DNA from: a bacterium
GTDB lineage: Bacteria; Bdellovibrionota_B; Oligoflexia; Silvanigrellales; Silvanigrellaceae
DNA length: 64,000 nt
Assembly: GCA_009918675.1 (NCBI GenBank)
Contig: RGDM01000006.1
Coordinates: forward strand, 1-64,000
Direction of reading: 5' to 3'
The notes below the pieces were generated by a model. That model was not told the DNA's origin. It did not search any database and saw only the letters and a list, made by a program, of their open reading frames with translations. The position numbers and the translations under genes are program-made. Below are positions 1 to 8,584 of the stretch, piece after piece (position 1 is the first letter of the stretch; each line of letters begins with the position of its first letter).

Positions 1-1231
1 AAGCAACCGCTCTGTCGGCATTGGCAAGATCAAAAATTCCGCCTGCCAACTCGGGCAAAAAGCTGCTGACAGCAGCCCAGTCGAATTTTCCACCCAGCGT
101 TTTGGCATCAATTTTTTCTGCCGCCTTTTTTGCAGCGTCCCCAGCGGGCGCTTTCGGCGAAGTTGAGGCCGCGGCTGCTGCCGGCGCTGCTGAGCCCGCG
201 GCAGCGGTGGGCGATGTTGAGGCCACGGGAGCCGCCGGTGCTGCCGGTGCTGCCGGTGCTGCCGGTGCTGCCGGTGCTGCCGGTGTTGCTGACGATGGTA
301 AGTCCGCGCTCAGCTGTTTTTGAGCGGCAGACTTTGACTTCAACGAAGAGGACAGGAACTTCATAATTTTATCGATTTGCTCGGGAGCTTGTGGAGTAAT
401 AATTTTTCCAAGCAATGCATTTAGGTCCAACCCCAGGGCAAGGTTGCTCGCCGTACCACTCTCCATCAAATTAAGTTGACTCGGCGTAATCAGGGGTTTG
501 GCAGAGTCGATGATTGGCTTTGCGTCGATTTTCGACAGATCTATCGGTGCACCCTCGGCGACAGCCTTACCCAAGGTGCCAACGATGCTTCCGCCCAGCC
601 GACCCAGCGCTTGGACAATGCCTCTATCTGCATTGAGCAAGTCTTTTGCCGATTTTGTTGCTGGCGTGCATTTTGCTGCGCGTTCTTCCTTCAAAGCAAG
701 AACTTTTTGCAGCTGTTCAGCAAGTGTTTTGTAATCGCGTTCAAGCGCTTCATATTCATCCTGCAGCGCCTTCTTTTCTTTGTCGACAAACGGCCACTGG
801 GTATATTCTTTTTCATACCAAGAGCCACAATTGCTTGCACCAATGGAACGCGCGGGTTGCACGCACGCGCGCAATTTGACAAGGGTGCGCCCCTCTGGAC
901 CATTAGGAAGCAGCGATTTTGTTTCCATTAAATTTTTTGCAGCCGAACAGCTGCCACCACTGGGGCAGACTTGCACTTCTACGTAATCGGTTGAGCCAGA
1001 GAATCGATAGTCGACGGTGGGTTGTAGCGCCCCTTCAAATTTAGGATTTGCATAGGCTTGAACAACAATGTCTGAAATTTTCAAGGTGCTACCCTCAACG
1101 CGAGGTAGCTGTGGAACGGAGTCTAGACTCAAGGCCGATGAAGGGCGTTCCTCAGGAGGATTGCCATTGAAACAACCTTGCAAGGTTGTTGCAATTGCGA
1201 GTGCTGGCAAAAAGATGATCATTTTCTTCAT
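1..1231 (-). CDS. Lipoprotein with coiled coil and Ala-Pro repeats (C-terminus beyond window)
   Basis: The reading frame is open from an ATG at 1231 to the left edge, so the C-terminus is missing. The protein starts MKKMIIFLPALAIATTLQGC, a lipoprotein signal peptide with the acylated Cys at residue 20. A domain with paired cysteines follows (VCPSGGSC, then RACVQPARSIGASNC), then a charged coiled coil (residues about 135-175), a Gly-rich hydrophobic stretch (LGRLGGSIVGTLGKAV), and a low-complexity linker of Ala-Ala-Pro units. The order of parts matches the next two genes downstream in coordinate (1246-3356), so I read them as paralogues. It is the last gene of a minus-strand run that begins near 5983, and it sits 14 bases after its neighbour. 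The function is not recognised; a periplasmic or outer-membrane location is inferred from the signal. Confidence 0.8.
   Translation of the reverse strand, partial: MKKMIIFLPALAIATTLQGCFNGNPPEERPSSALSLDSVPQLPRVEGSTLKISDIVVQAYANPKFEGALQPTVDYRFSGSTDYVEVQVCPSGGSCSAAKNLMETKSLLPNGPEGRTLVKLRACVQPARSIGASNCGSWYEKEYTQWPFVDKEKKALQDEYEALERDYKTLAEQLQKVLALKEERAAKCTPATKSAKDLLNADRGIVQALGRLGGSIVGTLGKAVAEGAPIDLSKIDAKPIIDSAKPLITPSQLNLMESGTASNLALGLDLNALLGKIITPQAPEQIDKIMKFLSSSLKSKSAAQKQLSADLPSSATPAAPAAPAAPAAPAAPAAPVASTSPTAAAGSAAPAAAAASTSPKAPAGDAAKKAAEKIDAKTLGGKFDWAAVSSFLPELAGGIFDLANADRAVA
231..284. repeat. 9-bp in-frame minisatellite (gctgccggt)
   Basis: Five perfect copies of gctgccggt lie at 240-284, preceded by one copy with a single change at 231-239. 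On the minus strand they encode the Ala-Ala-Pro linker of the lipoprotein at 1-1231. The unit is a multiple of three, so copy-number change would lengthen or shorten the linker without breaking the frame. Confidence 0.9.
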
Positions 1232-1245
1232 AAGTATCTATTGCC

Positions 1246-2295
1246 TCACTTGTAGTTTGCGGCCTTGAGCTGGGCTATCTCTTTTTCAACATTTGCGTAA
1301 TGTGAATCGAGTTGGAAAAGCTCTTGACGTGCTGTAAGAACATCGGCTGCCAAGCTTTGCGTCTTTGCAGCGAGTTGATCATAGAAATCAACTTTGACTT
1401 TTGCTTGGGGGCATTCAGGCTGCTGCGTCATTTGCTTTGGTGTTGCCATCGTGAGCAATGAATTGACAGCTCCGGTGAGTGCGGTGCCAACACCCGAAGT
1501 CACACCAAAGATCACCGGAGTTGCAATTGTTGTGACAAGCTTAATAAGGCCAAAAAGCTGTTGCTGGTATGCGCGTCGAGCTGCTTCCTGAAGGACACAG
1601 TTTACTTGAGCTTCGTTGGCTTCCTCAATCGCACGGCGCATGGCATTAAAGTTTCCGTAGAGTTGTCCTTCAACACTGTACATTGTTTGAAGAACACGAA
1701 TTTCGGCATCTAAGCGGGTGTTGGTGTATTCAATGGTTGGAGTGACTTCAATTTTGTTGCTGCAACCTTGTCGTCCCGATGTTGAGGTTTCTGAACTAAC
1801 ACAAGGGTTGATGACGTAATAAAAACTACCAGACTTTGCCGCGAAATCGGTGATGGTTGCACCGCTGGTCGCAGGGGCAATCAAAGAACACGACGATGAA
1901 TTGCCGCCAATGCGTTCGAAGGCATCTTTGGCTGCCCAGGCATAGTCGGGCGATGATTTTGGCAGATCCGAGAGTTTGTCTATTCCGTTTCCATACACCA
2001 GCACGTAGCGGGAGCTACAACGGAACACCTTAGCAGAATCTGCTCCCTGGTAGGTGAGGGTCAAAACCGGAACGTCACCATTGGCGATTCCGTCGAGTTT
2101 CTTTGCAGCCGCTTGCACAACCACTTGCGCGGATGTTGGGTCCATTTTTTTATTCGAATCGAGGTTGCTTGATTTCGGTGTTTGTTTGCTTGGTGGGCCA
2201 TCAACACAAGCAATAAGTGCAAGTGCAAGTGCCAAAGTCAAAAAAACACCGCGGAATCCAAGGAAACTTTTTTGTTTCATGGGTTGTTTTTTCAT
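1246..2295 (-). CDS. Lipoprotein, coiled-coil, paralogue of neighbours
   Basis: 349 residues. The signal peptide LTLALALALIAC places the lipid-bearing Cys near residue 30. A beta-rich N-terminal domain carries cysteine pairs, including VFRCSSRY and NPCVSSETSTSGRQGCSNK. A helical region follows (about residues 175-235), then a hydrophobic Gly/Thr-rich segment (LIKLVTTIATPVIFGVTSGV, about 230-250) and a C-terminal coiled coil. The Cys-Val...Cys element and the helix-hydrophobic-helix order recur in the genes at 1-1231 and 2292-3356, suggesting tandem duplication followed by divergence. The start overlaps the stop of the preceding gene by 4 bases (ATGA), so translation is probably coupled. No known family was recognised. 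The hydrophobic stretch could be membrane-seeking, but that is inference. Confidence 0.85.
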   Translation of the reverse strand: MKKQPMKQKSFLGFRGVFLTLALALALIACVDGPPSKQTPKSSNLDSNKKMDPTSAQVVVQAAAKKLDGIANGDVPVLTLTYQGADSAKVFRCSSRYVLVYGNGIDKLSDLPKSSPDYAWAAKDAFERIGGNSSSCSLIAPATSGATITDFAAKSGSFYYVINPCVSSETSTSGRQGCSNKIEVTPTIEYTNTRLDAEIRVLQTMYSVEGQLYGNFNAMRRAIEEANEAQVNCVLQEAARRAYQQQLFGLIKLVTTIATPVIFGVTSGVGTALTGAVNSLLTMATPKQMTQQPECPQAKVKVDFYDQLAAKTQSLAADVLTARQELFQLDSHYANVEKEIAQLKAANYK

Positions 2296-3356
2296 TTTGT
2301 TCCCTCGGCTATCAGCTTTTGCCGCTGCTGATAATCTTGCGTCTCGGTTTCGAGTTGAGTTCTGTCAACCTCAAGCTCTTTGATGAGTTTGTCGGCCACC
2401 GGGCACCAATCTGGTGGCAAAAAATCCGCGCTCTGCGCGGACAGGTCTTTGAAGATCTGCGGGAATTCCGTGAGTCCGCCAAGAACAGATTTTACACTCG
2501 TGTCTTGCACAAGTTTTGCACCTAAAGAAACGCCGGCACCCATGAGTTTGCCCAGCGCATCGCGACGCTTTTGCGATGCACGGTTCGCACCGCGTTCGCT
2601 TTCACAGCTTTTGATCTCGGAATCAATCCGTGCCGCCTTGTAAACCATCCCTCGTCCCAGCGCATCGATCTTATCACGCTGAGCCGTCATGCTTGCTTCC
2701 TTTTCTCTGAGAATTGTCTTCAATGGATTGGAATAGCCGACAAGCTCATTCGAAGCGGAAACCTGTCGGCTGCAGGGGCTAATGGTGACATCGTTGTCGC
2801 TGGCATCGAGCCTTGAAGGTTGCACACATGCCCGGCCAACATAGATCCAACTGTTGTCGCCCGCGAAGAAGTCGATAAACGTATCAACCGAAACACCACT
2901 GGTAATCACCACGCATCCGAATTTGGTAGACACCATTTTCCAATAATCATTCTCTTCATATTGCTGATCCGCGGCCTTGCTGTTGTTGGCGCCAATTTCA
3001 ATATTGCTGAAGCTTGGCAGCTTGGCATCGCTGCGGCAGCGCAGAATCTGCACGTAGTCAGCTTTTTCAGGCATGGAAAATGAGATTGCTGGGTATTGAG
3101 CGCGGCTCACTTCAAGCCGAGTCACCCCGAGCTTGTTGAGGCGGAGCGTTGAATCATTGAGGGCGGAAAGCGGCAGCATTGCTTTGATCCCGCTGCCCGC
3201 CGGACCAACAATGGATGATGCTTTGTTTTTCGATGTTGACTTAGGCAGCGACGGACTCGGGCTGCAAGCTGAAGCAAACGCAAGTGCAACTCCGATTCCT
3301 GTGCACAGGGCAAGCATCTTGAGTGTGTCATTCCATTTGTGCGCTTGAAGTTTCAT
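2292..3356 (-). CDS. Lipoprotein, coiled-coil, paralogue of neighbours
   Basis: 354 residues, with a signal ending in ALAFASAC (Cys about 31). It shows the layout shared with both downstream genes: YVQILRCRSD, then RACVQPSRLDASDN...SPCSRQ, a charged coiled coil with KSCESE, a Gly-rich hydrophobic patch (KLMGAGVSLGAKLV), a further Cys (PDWCPVADK) and a final coiled coil of Glu/Gln/Arg. A GGGAG ribosome site lies about 8 bases before the ATG. The gene overlaps its upstream neighbour (the von Willebrand A protein) by 4 bases and its downstream neighbour by 4 bases, so the set is one transcription unit. I do not recognise a characterised family. Confidence 0.85.
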   Translation of the reverse strand: MKLQAHKWNDTLKMLALCTGIGVALAFASACSPSPSLPKSTSKNKASSIVGPAGSGIKAMLPLSALNDSTLRLNKLGVTRLEVSRAQYPAISFSMPEKADYVQILRCRSDAKLPSFSNIEIGANNSKAADQQYEENDYWKMVSTKFGCVVITSGVSVDTFIDFFAGDNSWIYVGRACVQPSRLDASDNDVTISPCSRQVSASNELVGYSNPLKTILREKEASMTAQRDKIDALGRGMVYKAARIDSEIKSCESERGANRASQKRRDALGKLMGAGVSLGAKLVQDTSVKSVLGGLTEFPQIFKDLSAQSADFLPPDWCPVADKLIKELEVDRTQLETETQDYQQRQKLIAEGTK

Positions 3357-4510
3357 TTGCCCAAGCTCCCTTTCGCCAAATTGATGCTTATAGCTTGTGA
3401 CGTTGCTCCCGATTTGTCGCAGCTGCGGTTGACCTTCAGTGTCAACGAACGGCTCGCAACTGCGGGCGGCAAGGTGGCTTCAAAGTATCCGTTTTTATCT
3501 CTGATCTTGACGTCCTTTTTGAAGATCAATTTGCCTTCCGCATCAAGCGCTTCAATTGAGGTGATGAGACATGCCTCTGTGTTCTGCGCAGTGATCTGCG
3601 AACGGCTTACAGTTTGCACAAGCCAGTCGTTCAGGTCTTTGCCCAATTGGGCGCGGACCGGTCGCAGGGCTGCGACGGAACTCACCTGGTCGAGTTGCTC
3701 GAGAGGGTTAGGTGCAGACACGGGCAAGCCGCGGGCAAGCTCTTCGCTTGCCGCATAATTGACAACCAGTTGGCCACCAGCAGCAGCGATCTTGCTCGAT
3801 GACGCCGCGAGCGTTTGTGCAATGGGGCCAATTTGAAATCCTTGGCTTGTTTTGCCGGTTGAGCCCGACAAAATCAGCAACATCTTATTCGCGCTACTGC
3901 CCGCTTCAAGGTGTTTTAGACCTTCTTCAATGCCTTCAAAAATTGCTTTGGCTGCGTCGTTGCTCACCCAATCGGTGTTGTTGTTGGAAATTGTTTTCAA
4001 CGCATTCGGCGACCAATCTGCGCTGTCTCCGGTGATGAGCGAAATAGCCTTTGCAACTTCAAGCTTTCTTTCCGAGCCAACAATTTTATCGCGGAAAGAG
4101 ACACCCGAAAGAGCCGAAATTTTTTGTTCGGAATTGAGTTTGTTTAACAGCGCGAGAAGCTGTGCTTTGGCGGCCTTTTCTTTGTCAATAAAGTTTTCTG
4201 ATGCATCAATCACCACTGCAATATCGAATTTGCCAGGCTCTTCTTTTGAGCTTTGCCCTGTCAGCGGACAGTTTGATGGAATCCCGATGGCCTTCAGCGC
4301 TTGACCATCGTTTGCTTTGCTTGCATCAGCGGTTTGCGTAAAGCAGTCGATATTCAAACGGCCTGGTGCTGCATCGAATCCTGCAGCACGGGTTTTGACA
4401 TCTGCGCCAATGTCTTTTGTCGCTTGGTACTGATTTGGCGCACACCCAACAGCGCTCACCAAGAGCCCAAGAAGGAAGCACGGGTTTCTTGTGTTAACGA
4501 AGCGAGACAT
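3353..4510 (-). CDS. von Willebrand factor A domain lipoprotein
   Basis: About 385 residues from the ATG at 4510, preferred because GGAGAGAG precedes it; an in-frame GTG lies two codons upstream. The signal peptide ends LLVSAVGC. Residues about 95-290 look like a von Willebrand A domain: a hydrophobic strand running into DIAVVIDASEN, helices, then KMLLILSGSTG and a Rossmann-like alternation. The metal-site motif normally reads Asp-x-Ser-x-Ser; here it is Asp-Ala-Ser-Glu-Asn, so the last Ser is replaced by Asn. A beta-rich C-terminal domain of about 80 residues follows. Such domains bind protein partners, here presumably at the outer membrane or periplasm. Its place inside the lipoprotein operon suggests it acts with the coiled-coil lipoproteins. 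Confidence 0.8.
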   Translation of the reverse strand: MSRFVNTRNPCFLLGLLVSAVGCAPNQYQATKDIGADVKTRAAGFDAAPGRLNIDCFTQTADASKANDGQALKAIGIPSNCPLTGQSSKEEPGKFDIAVVIDASENFIDKEKAAKAQLLALLNKLNSEQKISALSGVSFRDKIVGSERKLEVAKAISLITGDSADWSPNALKTISNNNTDWVSNDAAKAIFEGIEEGLKHLEAGSSANKMLLILSGSTGKTSQGFQIGPIAQTLAASSSKIAAAGGQLVVNYAASEELARGLPVSAPNPLEQLDQVSSVAALRPVRAQLGKDLNDWLVQTVSRSQITAQNTEACLITSIEALDAEGKLIFKKDVKIRDKNGYFEATLPPAVASRSLTLKVNRSCDKSGATSQAISINLAKGSLGK

Positions 4511-4561
4511 TGTCACTCTCTCCCATCAGTGCTGCGAGCGAAGGTGGCCAAGCTCAGAAAT

Positions 4562-5983
4562 TTATTTCTGAGTCGTTGGGCAGTCTTTTCTCATCAGCTG
4601 AACGAATGCTGATCCATCCTGAATTGATTCGACTCCGTTGAATGGCGGCCATACAAGGTTGCCGCCTTCAAAAGTAAAATTGATTCCAGAGCGTTCGTAG
4701 ACCAGCTGATCATTGGCAAGGATTTTCAAGCTGGAAAGTGAGCGAATATCGCGCTCGTAGCGATGAAAGCCCGACCAACTGCCGATACCCAAGAAACCAT
4801 CGAGGCGGAAAGGGTTGTTGTCGTAGGCAACACCACCTTTACTGATGCGGATATTGCGGAGCTCCTGAATTTCACGTTCTTTGAAGTCGGCCAAAACGAA
4901 GCCACCACCAGGCTTAAAGACCGCGCGGGCCGATTCATCCGGAATCGAGAATTTCATGTTCTGTCCGAATGAGAAGGTATATTCTTTCGAGTTGCCTAAG
5001 CTTTGAAGTGCAGACCTGGAATCTCCTCGGTTTGCATTTGGCAGAGCCGCGCCCTCAACTTTAACTTCCAATTTCTCAATCTTTTCATAGCCCCAGCAGC
5101 CGATATTTTCGTTGCCTTTAAGCTGTCGGCGCATTTGCTCATTGCGGTTAGTTTCACGTGCCAAATCGTCTTCAATTGTCGCGGGTGGTGCTTTGCTGGA
5201 GGCGGCCGCAATGTCGGCAGCGGCGTTTGCTTTACCCTTTTCGAACGCTGCCTTCAGCACGTCATCCGGAACCGAGCACTTGGGATCCTGCGCGTAGTCG
5301 AGAAGTTTGTTCACAGAAACCTGCGCGCCTGCTCCGGTTCCTGTGCCATTGTTCAAATCCCCTTGACCAAAAACTTTTTCGCCATTGATGTAAAAAGCAA
5401 AACCTGAAAGGTCACCTTTGCCGAATGAACGCTGATCATTGCAGTCGTTAGGTTCAAAAATGATATTGAGGTCGGTGAGCTCAATAATGCGGGGCGAACG
5501 CACCAGAAGGTTGCTTTCTGAGCGTGGCCGAATGCGCAGGCGCGAACATTTGTCGGTTTGCCGCGGGATCCAAGTTAATTTTTGTTTGCTTCCCGAAGGC
5601 ACCGAGTTGGTTTGCCAGTTGCCGCGTTGTGCCGTTAGGTAAACGCGAGTTCCCGGTGGCGCCTGAATATCCATTTCAAAGGTTGTTTCAAGTTTTGCAT
5701 CTTTGGCAACACCGGAAACGCATCCCAGAACCGTTTGTGAGTCATCCGGACGCAGGCTTGTTCCAGCAACTTTGCATTCCACGCGTTGTTTTTGCACGAG
5801 CAAACACATTTCGTCGTTCTGTGCTTTGAGCTCAAGAGTCTTCGTTAAAGCCTGCCGTTGCTTTTCAATCAGCGACAACCCTTGTTCAGCCGAAGCGACA
5901 GACGGATTGGTTTTGCTGATGGTCGGCGGCTCTGGTGCGCACGCAACCACCAGAACAAAGGGGGAAATGAGTAGCTGACGCAT
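4562..5983 (-). CDS. Lipoprotein of unknown function (about 473 aa)
   Basis: I take the ATG at 5983 as the start because GAGGAG precedes it; a TTG six codons further upstream (6001) is open too. The protein begins MRQLLISPFVLVVACAPEPP, a lipoprotein signal with Cys at residue 15. Two beta-rich parts flank a central Ala-rich, charged helical region (about residues 230-290). In each beta part a Leu-rich strand is followed by a repeated kind of turn (GDLSGFAFYINGEKVF; SSLKILANDQLVYERSG). Cysteines occur in spaced pairs, as in the neighbours. It is probably the first gene of the minus-strand lipoprotein run, with about 50 bases to the von Willebrand A gene. No family was recognised. Confidence 0.8.
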   Translation of the reverse strand: MRQLLISPFVLVVACAPEPPTISKTNPSVASAEQGLSLIEKQRQALTKTLELKAQNDEMCLLVQKQRVECKVAGTSLRPDDSQTVLGCVSGVAKDAKLETTFEMDIQAPPGTRVYLTAQRGNWQTNSVPSGSKQKLTWIPRQTDKCSRLRIRPRSESNLLVRSPRIIELTDLNIIFEPNDCNDQRSFGKGDLSGFAFYINGEKVFGQGDLNNGTGTGAGAQVSVNKLLDYAQDPKCSVPDDVLKAAFEKGKANAAADIAAASSKAPPATIEDDLARETNRNEQMRRQLKGNENIGCWGYEKIEKLEVKVEGAALPNANRGDSRSALQSLGNSKEYTFSFGQNMKFSIPDESARAVFKPGGGFVLADFKEREIQELRNIRISKGGVAYDNNPFRLDGFLGIGSWSGFHRYERDIRSLSSLKILANDQLVYERSGINFTFEGGNLVWPPFNGVESIQDGSAFVQLMRKDCPTTQK

Positions 5984-6122
5984 GAGACGACTCCTCGTCA
6001 ATCGAGTTTTTCAAAAACGTTTATAGCTTGTCGGCTTTTCAAGGGGTATCTTGAGAAAGGAGTCGTAACCTTCTGGTCTCTTTTTGTAATTTTGTTGAAT
6101 TTGCAATTTTCTTGGAGAAGCA

Positions 6123-6151
6123 TTGACCGTCTGGCCAACATATTGCATATA
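6123..6151 (+). promoter_or_regulatory. Candidate promoter of the LGFP gene (sigma-54-like and sigma-70-like elements overlap)
   Basis: TGGCCAACATATTGC at 6132-6146 has the GG and GC dinucleotides spaced exactly as in -24/-12 (sigma-54) promoters, with three mismatches to TGGCACGNNNNTTGC. Overlapping it, TTGACC (6123-6128) and CATATA (6146-6151) with a 17-base spacer could serve a vegetative sigma factor. It lies 45 to 70 bases before the LGFP gene. Which reading holds cannot be decided from sequence. Confidence 0.35.
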
Positions 6152-6196
6152 GACCCGAAAGGTTAGATTTCGCTTATTAGGATTTTGGGGGTGTCT

Positions 6197-8584
6197 ATGA
6201 ATACGAGAAGAGGGTCGACCCGCCTGGCGGTTGGCTCCGTATTGGCTGCGATGGGTTTGTCTTTGGCCGTTGGTCGTGCGATCGCCGATCAACCGACACG
6301 TCCGGCGCCTCTACCAGCACCCCATCTACCAACACGTCCCCCCGTTCTGATTGATCCGGCAAAACTTCCGGTGATTCGTCACAGCTACCTTCTGAAAACT
6401 ATTCCTATTCAAGTCGTGACCCCCATTCAGACGCGTCTGCCCACCATTCCGCTGCCTCAATTGCGCCCCGAAACGGCTGTAACAGTTGGACAGTTCGACG
6501 CAAAAGGTGCGGTCAACGGTTCGCTCAACATGACTTTGCAAGAGATTCAAACTGGGATTAACCAGTGGGCCGCAGAGCAGCGCAATCAATATTCCGTTTT
6601 TGCCGGCCGTAGCCCAATTTTTGCCAACATGGCGATCAAGGAAGCTGTGCGCACGAGCCCAACGAAGAACCGCAATCTGCGGGTTGGAAAAATTCCAATG
6701 GAGCTCAGCCACCTTGAGGCCCTCAAAGCGCAGAGTGATTTATTCAAGAAGCCTGGCTCGGTTGATGACGAGCCTCGCTACATGGATCGCAGCGCCGAGT
6801 TTTCTGGTGGATATGCGCGCAGCATGGGCAATGAATATTTCGGAGTTGATGCCAATGCGGGATACGGCGTGAAGGTTGTCAAAGATAACCAACGGGCCGA
6901 TGGCAATATCACCGTCAATGGCACAGTTCTGAAATCCAATATCCAAGTTTTCGATGCACAAGCTCACAACGCAACAGGTGAAGCGTCTTACGCCTACATT
7001 TCAACCTTCGGACAAAAACTTTGGGAAGCACATAGTCCGAGTCTAGCAGACAATATTTATTATGATCGTTCTGAAGGCGCGAGAATGAACTTCTGGCTCG
7101 GGCCGGTTCCATTGTCTGTGGGAGGCAGTGTGGGCGGACGCCTTGGCACGCAGTATTCAATTCAAGGTTTAATTGGTGAGAAACTCCTCACTGGGCAGGT
7201 GCGTCCTTATCTTGATACCTATGGCAGCGTTGATGCCTCAGTGGATGCTTTCGTTGCCTCAGCTGGAGTGTATGGTTCACTGAATTTCATCAGCGTTGAA
7301 GTGCCGGTCAATGCGAATTTGAAATACGATATTGTTTCGCCCGATCCTTCGCTGCAAGCAAATCTCGACGTCAATACCAACTTCGCTGCACTGGGCGGTG
7401 AAGTCGGTCTCTTTGCAGAAATCGATTATTGGATCGATTCCGAACGTTGGGAAAAAGCGCTCTTCTCTTGGGAAGGATTTAAGGAAAATATCCCGCTTTT
7501 TGCTCAGCACGAAATGCTTCCACTGAAAGATTACATTGGCTGGAAGTATAAACAGCTCAAAGGCACTGCTGGGTTTCTTGGTGCTGCGCTCACCCCAGAA
7601 TCGCAAACTCCTGCTGCGAAACCTGGTCTCTACCGGCATTTTCAAGGTGGTTCAATTTACTGGTCGGCAAACACAGGCGCACATGAAGTGCATGGCTTAA
7701 TTCGTAACAAATGGTCGGCCTTGGGCTGGGAACAAGGGGAACTTGGTTTTCCTATGACCGACGAACTCACCGTGTCGGATGGACAAGGCAAGTACAATCA
7801 TTTTCAGGGTGGTTCACTTTGGTATCACCCAAGCACAGGCAACGCTTTCCTTGTGAAGGGCGACATCTACAAGAAATGGGCGAGTTTGCGCCGCGGTGTG
7901 GGGCTTCTCGGTTACCCAACAACGGACGAATTAACAACGCCCGACGGACGCGGTCGGTACAACCACTTCCAAAATGGTTCAATCTACTGGACCCCACAAA
8001 CAGGTGCATTTGAAGTGCACGGACTCATCCGCAACACATGGGCAGAGAAAGGCTGGGAGCAAGGAGTTCTTGGTTATCCTGTCAGCGATGAAGGTCAGAC
8101 ACCTGATGGTGTTGGGCGATACAACCATTTCGAGGGCGGGTCTGTTTATTATCATCCAGAATTCGGCACATGGATGGTGCGAGGTCCTGTCCGCGATCGC
8201 TGGGAATCTCTCAATTGGGAGCGTGGATGCTTGGGGTATCCAAAGGCCGAACAAAAAATCACCGGCAAAGAAAACATCACCATTAACTTGCCTGTCCTTG
8301 GCAGCGTTCCGGGTGTTCGGATCACTCAGGTGCAAGAATTCGAAGGCGGCAGCGTGACCTTGAAACAAGACTGTTCTGTGAACGGCGCCTCTTGTTTGCC
8401 GGGTGTTAACGTCAGCCACATGTGCCGTCTGACACCAATCAAAATTCCGCCTGTGGTAACACTGCCTGGTGGGCGCTTGCCAGCGCCTTTGCCAAGGCCA
8501 CTGCCACGTCCAATTCCCACTCCCATTGCGCCCAATGGATTTGTTGGTGAAGACCTGACAGCAAGTGGAGAGTTGCCCGAGTGA
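6197..8584 (+). CDS. Exported LGFP-repeat protein
   Basis: About 795 residues from the ATG at 6197, with GGGGG just upstream; TTG (6185) and GTG (6191) are open alternatives. A signal peptide (residues 1-30, cleavage near AIADQP) is followed by a Pro-rich linker and a beta-rich domain of about 400 residues. Residues about 480-685 hold four LGFP repeats, each with a Trp (KWSALGWEQ), then LGFP or LGYP, then YNHFQGGSLWYHP-like strands. LGFP repeats are known from cell-wall-associated and secreted proteins, where they are thought to bind surface glycans. The C-terminus is a Cys pair followed by a Pro-rich tail. The stop overlaps the next gene by 4 bases. A surface or periplasmic adhesive role is inference. 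Confidence 0.85.
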   Translation: MNTRRGSTRLAVGSVLAAMGLSLAVGRAIADQPTRPAPLPAPHLPTRPPVLIDPAKLPVIRHSYLLKTIPIQVVTPIQTRLPTIPLPQLRPETAVTVGQFDAKGAVNGSLNMTLQEIQTGINQWAAEQRNQYSVFAGRSPIFANMAIKEAVRTSPTKNRNLRVGKIPMELSHLEALKAQSDLFKKPGSVDDEPRYMDRSAEFSGGYARSMGNEYFGVDANAGYGVKVVKDNQRADGNITVNGTVLKSNIQVFDAQAHNATGEASYAYISTFGQKLWEAHSPSLADNIYYDRSEGARMNFWLGPVPLSVGGSVGGRLGTQYSIQGLIGEKLLTGQVRPYLDTYGSVDASVDAFVASAGVYGSLNFISVEVPVNANLKYDIVSPDPSLQANLDVNTNFAALGGEVGLFAEIDYWIDSERWEKALFSWEGFKENIPLFAQHEMLPLKDYIGWKYKQLKGTAGFLGAALTPESQTPAAKPGLYRHFQGGSIYWSANTGAHEVHGLIRNKWSALGWEQGELGFPMTDELTVSDGQGKYNHFQGGSLWYHPSTGNAFLVKGDIYKKWASLRRGVGLLGYPTTDELTTPDGRGRYNHFQNGSIYWTPQTGAFEVHGLIRNTWAEKGWEQGVLGYPVSDEGQTPDGVGRYNHFEGGSVYYHPEFGTWMVRGPVRDRWESLNWERGCLGYPKAEQKITGKENITINLPVLGSVPGVRITQVQEFEGGSVTLKQDCSVNGASCLPGVNVSHMCRLTPIKIPPVVTLPGGRLPAPLPRPLPRPIPTPIAPNGFVGEDLTASGELPE

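Noticed and set aside
476..931. Plus-strand frames across 21-1230
   Set aside because: They are shadows of the partial minus-strand lipoprotein, which has a signal peptide and stays open to the window edge.
5341..5365. GTTCAAATCC resembling a tRNA T-arm
   Set aside because: It lies inside a coding gene and no cloverleaf can be formed around it; no tRNA was found in the window.
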